Assembly (NCBI GenBank): GCA_963928645.1
Contig: CAWVGT010000242.1
Span: forward strand, 1-5,153
Direction: 5' to 3'
DNA from: Fimadaptatus sp963928645
Lineage (GTDB): Bacteria > Bacillota > Clostridia > Christensenellales > Aristaeellaceae
Length of the DNA stretch: 5,153 nucleotides
Part shown: in pieces, positions 1-5,050 of the stretch
How the letters are laid out: the number at the start of each line of letters is the position of its first letter
How positions within the stretch are numbered: the first letter of the stretch is position 1
Made by a program: the position numbers and the translations under genes
The notes under the pieces: model-generated
The model's input: the letters and a program-made list of their open reading frames with translations, nothing else
What the model was told of the DNA's origin: nothing
Database searches by the model: none

Positions 1-531
1 CTCCAGCGAGTGTATCTCGTGGCGCGTGCGGTCGGTCACGCAGCCCATCGCTATGTTCTTGCACGCCCCGCCAAAGCCGCACGAGCCGTGGCCCTTTACG
101 TGCGAGAAGTCGACAAGCACGTCCGCGTCGTGTATCAGGCCCGCTATGTCCACGTGCCGCAGCGTCTTGTAGTCCACTTCTTTTGTATAGAAGTACTTGC
201 CCATATAGCCGGTGCCCTCGAGTATCGGACAGCCCAGGTTGTACTCGGTATAGCCGCGCTTTTCGGGATGGCGCGAGCTTATGTAGTGATCGGTTATGAA
301 GCAATCGCCGCCGTGCTCGTGTATGAAGTCGACCAGCGTCGATATGAACACCGGCGGTATCGTCGAATAGGTTATGCCGTCGCCCACGTGCATCTTGATC
401 GCTACCTTTTTGCCGTTTACCATATCGCCCAGCGGGGACTTTTTGAGCATGCGGCCGAACTTGGCCGGCAGCGTCTGGGTCGCCTCGTAGCGCGCGTATT
501 TCATCGGAGCAAACAGTACCTTGGAAGCCAT
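1..531 (-). CDS. DUF362 domain-containing protein, C-terminal part outside window
   Basis: The 177 residues visible start at ATG 529-531 and run off the left edge with no stop. An AGGTATTT-type leader with GGAGGT at 539-544 sits 7 nt upstream of the ATG and fixes the start. Two blocks identify DUF362: KVAIKMHVGDG at residues 42-52, and KGHGSCGFGGACKNIAMGC at about 146-164, followed by a TDRTRHEIHS segment. Many full-length DUF362 proteins carry two [4Fe-4S] ferredoxin-type cysteine clusters after this domain; that part would lie outside the window, so I cannot say whether it is present. Cys151, Cys157 and Cys164 lie in the conserved block. The biochemical role of the family is not established. 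There is no signal peptide or membrane segment, so the protein is probably cytosolic. It is the last visible gene of the leftward operon, 60 bp after the glycosyltransferase stop, with no terminator between them. Confidence 0.88.
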   Translation of the reverse strand, partial: MASKVLFAPMKYARYEATQTLPAKFGRMLKKSPLGDMVNGKKVAIKMHVGDGITYSTIPPVFISTLVDFIHEHGGDCFITDHYISSRHPEKRGYTEYNLGCPILEGTGYMGKYFYTKEVDYKTLRHVDIAGLIHDADVLVDFSHVKGHGSCGFGGACKNIAMGCVTDRTRHEIHSLE

Positions 532-591
532 ACAAAATACCTCCCGAATATATTGATAAATCTGAGCCTCGCTATGTTCCCGGATTCAATG

Positions 592-1824
592 TTAATTTTT
601 GGATTCGTGGTGTGCGCGGTGATAGCGCTTCTGCTTATGCTCGGTGCGCAGCTGGCGCTTGGTCTCCACGTAGTCCAGCAGCGGGTTTTTGAGCTTAAAC
701 GGCGGCACCACGTAGTCCAGCGGCTTGAGCCGCGCGCACAGCTCGTCGACTATGCGCGCCGCTATGTCCAGATCGCGATAGGCGAGCTGGCCGTCGCGCA
801 GCCGCCGCCAGAGCGCGGCGTCGTCGGCCAGCAGCTGCCGCACCACGTCCGGCAGCTCGCGCGGCGAATCGCACACCACGCCCAGGTTGTGGCGCACCAT
901 TATCGCGGGGTTGTGCTCCTCCTGCCCGGGCAGCGCGCCCACGCAGATTATCGGTATATTGCACACCACGGCCTCCATAAGCGAATTGGGCGAGCCGCGC
1001 GCGATAATCATGTCGCACTCGAGCATGTGGCGCTCGACGTCCTTTACAAAGCCCAGTATCTGCGCGCGCGCGCCGAACCGGGGCTTGAGCGTCTGGGTGA
1101 GCATGGCATGCAGCTTCTCGTTGCGGCCGCAGATCACGCGCACCTCGCAGTCGAAGTTCTCCAGCAGCGCCAGCGCGTACTTCTTGAGGCTGCCCGAGCC
1201 CTCGCCGCCGCTCATTATCAGGAACTTAAGCGGCTTGCCGGGTGCGTCGCCGCGCCGGAACGCGCGCGCCGCGTCGCAGAACCGCCGGCGCGTCGGGAAC
1301 CCGCACACCAGCATGCGCTCCGGATCGCAGCCCTTTATGCGGCACACGCGCGCCGCCTCGGGCGTGGGGCACATGAGCAGGCTGGAGCGCGGCTCGCACC
1401 AGGTCGCGTGCAAATCGATCATGTCGGCGATCAGCGTGACGTGCGGTATATCGAGCCCGTAGTCCTCGAGTATGTTTATCACGCTGCCCGCAAACATCGA
1501 GTGCACCGTGAGTATCATGTCGGGGTGCTGCTCGGTCAGCAGCTTCATGAAGTTGTCGTGTATCGCGTTGGACACCAGCTCGTTGAGCATGCGCGGGCTG
1601 GACTGGCTCAGCTCGAACGTGAGCTTCCACAGGTCGCGCGAATAGCGCGTCATCGGGCCATACAGCCCCGACGCCTTCTGCGCGGCCTGGCCTATGAGCC
1701 TGAAGCCCTGCACTACCACGGCCTCCACGTCCGGATAGCGCTCGAACTGCTCGGTCAGCGCGGTGGCGATTGACGTATGCCCGTGCCCGGTGCGGTCGGA
1801 CGATATGATTATGATCTTCCTCAA
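592..1824 (-). CDS. MGDG synthase/UgtP-type glycosyltransferase (GT28-like, probable diacylglycerol glycosyltransferase)
   Basis: A 410-residue GT-B glycosyltransferase. The N-terminal domain starts directly with a beta strand, KIIIISSDRTGHGHTS (residues 3-18), which has the glycine/histidine loop of the MGDG-synthase N-terminal domain. It continues with the VHSMFAG segment (107-113) and HVTLIADMIDLHATW (128-142). The C-terminal nucleotide-sugar domain has SGGEGSGS (205-212), GFVKDVERHMLECD (258-271), and a donor-binding block ARGSPNSLMEAV (275-286) followed by PGQEEHN (299-305), as in UgtP and plant MGDG synthases. Relatives transfer glucose or galactose from a UDP-sugar to diacylglycerol at the inner membrane face. 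The last 30 residues are strongly basic, which would suit membrane association. The start is TTG: an in-frame TGA lies three codons upstream, and AAAAGGG at 1834-1840 has 9-nt spacing. The acceptor (diacylglycerol or another lipid) and the sugar are inference. The gene lies 35 bp after the HAD gene and is probably cotranscribed with it. Confidence 0.85.
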   Translation of the reverse strand: MRKIIIISSDRTGHGHTSIATALTEQFERYPDVEAVVVQGFRLIGQAAQKASGLYGPMTRYSRDLWKLTFELSQSSPRMLNELVSNAIHDNFMKLLTEQHPDMILTVHSMFAGSVINILEDYGLDIPHVTLIADMIDLHATWCEPRSSLLMCPTPEAARVCRIKGCDPERMLVCGFPTRRRFCDAARAFRRGDAPGKPLKFLIMSGGEGSGSLKKYALALLENFDCEVRVICGRNEKLHAMLTQTLKPRFGARAQILGFVKDVERHMLECDMIIARGSPNSLMEAVVCNIPIICVGALPGQEEHNPAIMVRHNLGVVCDSPRELPDVVRQLLADDAALWRRLRDGQLAYRDLDIAARIVDELCARLKPLDYVVPPFKLKNPLLDYVETKRQLRTEHKQKRYHRAHHESKN

Positions 1825-1833
1825 AGCGAATCA

Positions 1834-1840
1834 CCCTTTT
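1834..1840 (-). promoter_or_regulatory. Ribosome binding site for the TTG-started glycosyltransferase
   Basis: The minus strand reads AAAAGGG, 9 nt before the TTG at 1822-1824. A TGA in the same frame lies just upstream of the TTG. No ATG or GTG in this frame would keep the conserved N-terminal beta strand, so this site decides the start. Confidence 0.6.
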
Positions 1841-1859
1841 CCTTGGCCCCGCCGGCGGC

Positions 1860-2636
1860 TCACTGCATCGGTATCGACACCACGCCTGGCAGTATGTAGT
1901 GCGGCCGGTACGGGAACCGGTCCACATCCTCGGCCGCGGTCACGCCCGAGAGCACCAGCACCGTGTCTATCTCCGACTCTATGCCGGCGATCACGTCGGT
2001 GTCCATGCGGTCGCCGATTATCGCGGTCTGCTCGCGCGAGGTGCCCAGCCGCTTGAGCGCGTGCCGCATCATCAGCGGATTGGGCTTGCCTATGAAGTAC
2101 GCGTTGCGCCCGGTGGCCAGTTCTATCGGCGATATCAGCGCGCGCGTCGCCGGCGCTATGCCCGACTCGACCGGCCCGGTTATGTCGGGGTTGGTGCCTA
2201 TCAGCCGCGCCCCGGCCAGCACCAGCTGTATCGCCTTTTCTATCTTCTCATAACTGTACGAATGCGTCTCGCCCACTATGACGTAATCCGGGTTTACGTC
2301 GTTCATTATGAACCCGGCCTCGTACATGGCCCCCACCAGGCCGTTGTCGCCTATCACGTACGCGCTGCCACCGGGGCGCTGCGCCTTCAGAAAGCTCGCC
2401 GTCGCCAGCGCGGATGTGTAGAAGTGGCTCTCGTCCACGTCCAGGCCCAGCCGGCCCAGCTTTTGCTGCAGCTCGCGCGGCGAGCGCTCCGATGAGTTGG
2501 TCAGAAACACATACTGCTTGTGCTCGCGCTCAAGCCAGTTTACGAACACCTCCACGCCCGGCAGCAGCCGGTTGCCGTGGTATATTACGCCGTCCATATC
2601 GCATATGAAGCCCTTTTTATCGCGTAGCGCGGTCAT
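1860..2636 (-). CDS. HAD-IIA family hydrolase (NagD/AraL-like sugar- or nucleotide-phosphate phosphatase)
   Basis: A 258-residue HAD superfamily phosphatase with all four catalytic motifs. Motif I is CDMDGVIY, with Asp13 the nucleophile and Asp15 the general acid. Motif II is FLTNSS (Thr46). The motif III lysine is in GKPNP (Lys184). Motif IV is GDRMDTD (Asp209 and Asp214, Mg2+ ligands). The long insert between motifs II and III, including TNPD at 148-151, is the C2-type cap of subfamily IIA, which contains NagD, AraL, PNPase and phosphoglycolate phosphatase. The length is normal for the group. Substrate cannot be read from the sequence; members often dephosphorylate small sugar or nucleotide phosphates in the cytosol. 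A GTG three codons upstream (2643-2645) is also open, but it overlaps the AGGAG at 2645-2649, whereas the ATG at 2634-2636 is 8 nt from it, so I prefer ATG. It is the first gene of the leftward operon. Confidence 0.92.
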   Translation of the reverse strand: MTALRDKKGFICDMDGVIYHGNRLLPGVEVFVNWLEREHKQYVFLTNSSERSPRELQQKLGRLGLDVDESHFYTSALATASFLKAQRPGGSAYVIGDNGLVGAMYEAGFIMNDVNPDYVIVGETHSYSYEKIEKAIQLVLAGARLIGTNPDITGPVESGIAPATRALISPIELATGRNAYFIGKPNPLMMRHALKRLGTSREQTAIIGDRMDTDVIAGIESEIDTVLVLSGVTAAEDVDRFPYRPHYILPGVVSIPMQ

Positions 2637-2644
2637 TTGACGCA

Positions 2645-2649
2645 CTCCT
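2645..2649 (-). promoter_or_regulatory. Ribosome binding site that selects the ATG start of the HAD gene
   Basis: AGGAG on the minus strand with 8-nt spacing to ATG 2634-2636. It overlaps the alternative GTG start at 2643-2645, which therefore cannot use it. Confidence 0.75.
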
Positions 2650-2679
2650 ATCTGACGCTTTTAGTCAATTGCTCCTTTC

Positions 2680-2708
2680 ATTATACCGCAGTTTGCGGCT
2701 TTTGCATA
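2680..2708 (-). promoter_or_regulatory. Probable sigma-A-type promoter of the leftward operon
   Basis: On the minus strand there is a perfect -10 box TATAAT at 2680-2685. At 17-bp spacing the -35 position (2703-2708) reads TATGCA, only a 3 of 6 match to TTGACA, so this promoter may be weak or activator-assisted. Transcription would start near 2673, giving an untranslated leader of about 37 nt before the HAD gene. Confidence 0.6.
2686..2698. repeat. Small perfect inverted repeat inside the leftward promoter spacer
   Basis: CCGCA (2686-2690), loop GTT, TGCGG (2694-2698). It lies between the -10 and -35 of the leftward promoter, directly next to the TATAAT. It could be an operator half-site pair. 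On the plus strand it is followed by CTTTTG, so a weak terminator reading from the left is also possible, but no plus-strand gene precedes it. It may be chance. Confidence 0.35.
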
Positions 2709-2736
2709 GACACATTCGCCCGCGGTCTGTTATAAT
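2707..2736 (+). promoter_or_regulatory. Sigma-A-type promoter of the rightward unit, with extended -10
   Basis: The -35 box TAGACA (2707-2712, 5 of 6 to consensus) is followed by an 18-bp spacer and a perfect -10 TATAAT (2731-2736) preceded by TGT, giving the extended -10 form TGnTATAAT. Transcription should begin near 2743, about 28 nt before the glycosylase ATG. Its -35 overlaps the -35 region of the leftward promoter. Confidence 0.75.
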
Positions 2737-2770
2737 TAGGCCAGATACTGCGCCAAAGGAGCGATGCGCG

Positions 2771-3286
2771 ATGAGCGCGATCACCGGATTTGAACCCGTC
2801 TGCGGCCCGGGCTGCCGCGTGCTGATACTGGGCTCTATGCCCTCGGTGCGCTCGCTGGAGCTGGGCCAGTACTACGGCCACCCGCGCAACGCGTTCTGGC
2901 CGATAATGTGCGAGCTGCTGGAGGGGCGCCATATACCGGACTACGCCCGCCGCACGCGCATGCTGATCGACCACGGCATAGCGCTGTGGGACGTGTGCCA
3001 CTGCTGCGAGCGCGAGACCTCCAGCGACGCCCGCATACGCAACGAAGTGCCCAACGACATAGCCGCCCTGGCGGCGCGCCTGGGCATAGAGCGCGTGCTG
3101 CTCAACGGCGGCGCGGCGGCCGCGCTCTATCGCCGGCACGTGCGGCTCGAGCTGCCGAGCGCGCGCCTGCCCTCGACCAGCCCGGCCTATACGCTCCGCT
3201 ACGAGGCCAAGCGCGACATGTGGCGCGCGGCGCTGATCGACGCCGGCGTGCCGCTTGCGCCCGCGCCGGCCGACGCGCGCGGCTGA
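2771..3286 (+). CDS. Hypoxanthine-DNA glycosylase (uracil-DNA glycosylase superfamily, family 6)
   Basis: A 171-residue base-excision repair enzyme. Its family removes hypoxanthine, the deamination product of adenine, from DNA by cleaving the N-glycosidic bond. Motif 1 reads GSMPSVRSL (21-29), then YYGHPRNAFW (34-43). Asn40 matches, as I recall, the Asn essential in characterised family-6 enzymes. GIALWDV is at 69-75, and the second motif region is LLNGGAAAALY (110-120) followed by LPSTSPAYT (133-141), which supplies the Ser-Pro-containing loop typical of the superfamily. There are no iron-sulfur cysteines of the family-4 or family-5 pattern. The start ATG at 2771 is 9 nt after AGGAG (2757-2761). 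An out-of-frame ATG at 2764 is only 2 nt from that site. The tail after residue 155 is rich in Ala, Pro and Arg and poorly conserved in character. It is the first gene of the rightward unit, 77 bp before the phosphorylase. Confidence 0.88.
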   Translation: MSAITGFEPVCGPGCRVLILGSMPSVRSLELGQYYGHPRNAFWPIMCELLEGRHIPDYARRTRMLIDHGIALWDVCHCCERETSSDARIRNEVPNDIAALAARLGIERVLLNGGAAAALYRRHVRLELPSARLPSTSPAYTLRYEAKRDMWRAALIDAGVPLAPAPADARG

Positions 3287-3288
3287 AC

Positions 3289-3335
3289 GAGCGCGCGGCC
3301 CTGCCCGCACAGCGGCAGCCGGCGCCGCGCGGCTC
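3289..3335 (+). other. Strong intergenic stem-loop between the glycosylase and phosphorylase genes
   Basis: The outer stem pairs GAGCGCGCGG (3289-3298) with CCGCGCGGCTC (3325-3335): 10 pairs with one bulged G at 3331. Nested inside, CTGCC-GC (3301-3308, bulged C3306) pairs with GCGGCAG (3312-3318) around a 3-nt ACA loop. No T-run follows, so it is not a classical intrinsic terminator. It begins 2 nt after the glycosylase stop and ends 13 nt before the GGAGG of the next gene. An mRNA-processing or stability element, or a translational control element, is possible. In DNA this GC-rich some pairing is expected by chance. Confidence 0.5.
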
Positions 3336-3348
3336 AGACCATGTACAT

Positions 3349-3353
3349 GGAGG
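3349..3353 (+). promoter_or_regulatory. Ribosome binding site for the TTG-started phosphorylase
   Basis: GGAGG with 10-nt spacing to TTG 3364-3366. The frame stays open far upstream through the glycosylase gene but has no ATG close to the conserved N-terminus, so TTG is the supported start. Confidence 0.65.
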
Positions 3354-3363
3354 CGAAACTGAT

Positions 3364-4668
3364 TTGCGCATACTCGACATAATAGAAGCCAAGAAGCTGG
3401 GCCGCGAGCTCGACGACGCCGCGATCGCCCAGCTGGTGCGCGCCACGCTCGACCCGGCCACGCCCGACTACCAGCTGGCCGCGCTGCTTATGGCGATACG
3501 CCTAAACGGCATGACCGACCGCGAGACGGTAGCGCTGACGCGCGAGATGGCCGCCTCGGGCGACGAGCTCGACCTGAGCGCGATAGCCGGCGTGCCGGTC
3601 GACAAGCACTCCACCGGCGGCGTGGGCGACACCACGTCGCTGATACTGGTGCCGCTGGTGGCGGCGTGCGGCGCGCCTGTGGCCAAGATGAGCGGCCGCG
3701 CGCTGGGCTTTACCGGCGGCACGCTCGACAAGCTCGACTCGATACCCGGCTTTTGCCATCAGCTCGAGCCGCGCGAGTTCATATCGACGGTGCAGCGCGT
3801 GGGCTGCGCGATCGCGGGCCAGAGCGAGCGGCTCGCCCCGGCCGACAAGCGGCTGTACGCGCTGCGCGACGTGACGTCCACGGTGGACTCGCTGCCGCTG
3901 ATAGTGTCCTCGATACTGTCCAAGAAGCTGGCCGCGGGCGCGCGCGCGATAGTGCTGGACGTAAAGAGCGGCTCGGGCGCGCTGATGGAGCGCGAGGACG
4001 ACGCGCTCAAGCTCGCCCGCGACATGGTGCGCATAGGCCGGCAAGCCGGCCGCGGCATGGCGGCGCTGGTGACCGACATGAACCAGCCGCTGGGCATGCT
4101 GATAGGCAACGCGCTGGAGGTCGAGGAGGCCGTGCGCGTGCTGCGCGGCGAGGCGGGCGGCGCGCTGCTGGAGGTGGCGCTGCGGCTGGGCGCGCTGATG
4201 CTAATGGCCGCGGGCGTGGCGCAGGACGCGGCCGCGGCGCGCGCGCTGCTGGAGGCGAAGCTGCGCTCGGGCGCGGGCCTGGACACGCTGCGCCGCATGA
4301 TAGAGGCCCAGCACGGCGAGCCGCGCGTAGTCGACGACCTGAGCCTGCTGCCGGGCTGCCGCGAGGTGGTGCCGGTCAGGGCCGCGCGCGCGGGCTGGGT
4401 CGCGGCGATGCGCACGCGCGAGATAGGCATAGCGTCGATGCTGCTGGGCGCGGGCCGGCTGAGCTATTCCGACCCGATCGACCTGGGCGTGGGGCTGGCG
4501 CTCAGGAAGCGCCTGGGCGAGCCCGTGGAGAAGGGCGAGCCGCTGGCCGAGCTGCATGTGAACTCCCGCGCCAACCTGGACGAGGCCGTCGCGCGGCTGC
4601 TGGGAGCGATTGACATTGCCGACGCGCCGGTTGAGGCTGCGCCGCTTGTTCATGCTGAGATTGTGTGA
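3364..4668 (+). CDS. pdp: Pyrimidine-nucleoside phosphorylase
   Basis: A 434-residue enzyme of normal family length that reversibly phosphorolyses uridine, thymidine or deoxyuridine to the base and (deoxy)ribose 1-phosphate in pyrimidine salvage; it is a cytosolic dimer in relatives. The TTG start gives RILDIIEAKKLGREL, the usual N-terminus. The phosphate-binding loop is VDKHSTGGVGD (79-89; Lys81, His82, Ser83). The family signature begins SGRALGFTGGT (110-120). Arg168 (ALRDVT), Ser183 and Lys187 (SSILSKK) sit where the substrate-binding residues of the Geobacillus enzyme are. Lys108 just before the signature is, as I recall, the mark of broad-specificity Pdp, where E. coli DeoA has Met; this favours Pdp over thymidine phosphorylase. 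The signature has Phe116 where many relatives have His, and Ala113 for Gly. The last 25 codons lie inside the first copy of a tandem repeat, and the final 21 of them have different codon use. The gene is likely cotranscribed with the glycosylase; no terminator is seen after its stop. Confidence 0.93.
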   Translation: MRILDIIEAKKLGRELDDAAIAQLVRATLDPATPDYQLAALLMAIRLNGMTDRETVALTREMAASGDELDLSAIAGVPVDKHSTGGVGDTTSLILVPLVAACGAPVAKMSGRALGFTGGTLDKLDSIPGFCHQLEPREFISTVQRVGCAIAGQSERLAPADKRLYALRDVTSTVDSLPLIVSSILSKKLAAGARAIVLDVKSGSGALMEREDDALKLARDMVRIGRQAGRGMAALVTDMNQPLGMLIGNALEVEEAVRVLRGEAGGALLEVALRLGALMLMAAGVAQDAAAARALLEAKLRSGAGLDTLRRMIEAQHGEPRVVDDLSLLPGCREVVPVRAARAGWVAAMRTREIGIASMLLGAGRLSYSDPIDLGVGLALRKRLGEPVEKGEPLAELHVNSRANLDEAVARLLGAIDIADAPVEAAPLVHAEIV

Positions 4669-4808
4669 GGGGCGGTTGTAATCGTATTTACCGCGCGCAT
4701 CGTCCGCTGCGCATGGCCCGCCTGCGCTCCACTGTGCGCCGGTGTGCATCTCACATAGCTCGGGCGCATAACGCGGTTGCAATGTGTGCATTAGCTGACT
4801 TGATCGCC
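4591..4808. repeat. Repeat unit 1 (218 bp), overlapping the pdp 3' end
   Basis: The first 78 bp are the last 25 codons plus stop of the phosphorylase; the remaining 140 bp are untranslated. Similarity to unit 2 starts abruptly at 4591 (GCGCGGCTGCTG): the sequence before it, which is phosphorylase coding, does not match what precedes units 2 and 3. The 5' boundary of the repeat is therefore within the gene. Confidence 0.85.
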
Positions 4809-5050
4809 GCGCGGCTGCTGCACATAATCGACATTGCCGACGCGCCGGTTGAGGCTGCGCTGTTTGTTCATGCTGGGATTGCGGGACTCACAGCCGGATT
4901 CGCATTTACCACGCGCATTGTCCGACGCGCATGGCCCGCACTCCGCTGTGTGCCGGCGCATTATGCCGCTCCGCCAAATACCGCCGTGCACCTCACATCG
5001 CCCGGGCGCATGTCGCAGTCGTAATGTGTGCATTAACTGACATGATCGCC
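4809..5050. repeat. Repeat unit 2 (242 bp)
   Basis: Over the first 131 bp it aligns to unit 1 without gaps, with 26 mismatches by hand count. It then carries a net 24 bp of extra sequence between about 4940 and 4985 before the two copies align again at CTCACAT (4992). It holds a perfect palindrome CGCCCGGGCG at 4999-5008, which unit 1 lacks. Its first part still translates to a relative of the phosphorylase C-terminus. Confidence 0.85.

Noticed and set aside
10..1773. A 587-codon open frame on the plus strand opposite the DUF362 and glycosyltransferase genes
   Set aside because: It is antisense to two genes with clear family motifs and crosses their intergenic gap. Its residue content (rich in Ala, Arg, His, Val, Tyr) reflects reverse reading of GC-rich codons. 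It has no ribosome binding site or recognisable domain.
2648..2668. A possible 6-codon leader peptide (TTG start at 2666-2668, minus strand) in the HAD gene leader
   Set aside because: The putative AGGAG at 2672-2676 is only 3 nt from the TTG and lies at the expected transcript start, so a ribosome could hardly use it.
2764..2793. A 9-codon frame from ATG 2764 overlapping the glycosylase start
   Set aside because: The spacing from AGGAG to this ATG is only 2 nt, against 9 nt for the ATG at 2771, so it is unlikely to be used.
2908..3363. N-terminal extension of the phosphorylase frame into the glycosylase gene
   Set aside because: The extension is an out-of-frame reading of the glycosylase, is low-complexity Arg/Ala, and would precede an N-terminus that already matches the family exactly from the TTG at 3364.
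3666..4613. Long alternative frames on both strands across the phosphorylase gene
   Set aside because: They are shadows of a gene with every catalytic motif in place, are low-complexity Gly/Ala/Arg, and lack ribosome binding sites.
4672..4694. Possible terminator hairpin GCGGT / ACCGC after the phosphorylase stop
   Set aside because: It has only a 5-bp stem with a 13-nt loop and no T-run after it, and it is not preserved in the second repeat copy.
5009..5044. Inverted repeat CATGTC / GACATG around a 24-nt loop in repeat unit 2
   Set aside because: The pairing is not kept in unit 1 (CATAAC / GACTTG), so it is probably chance.
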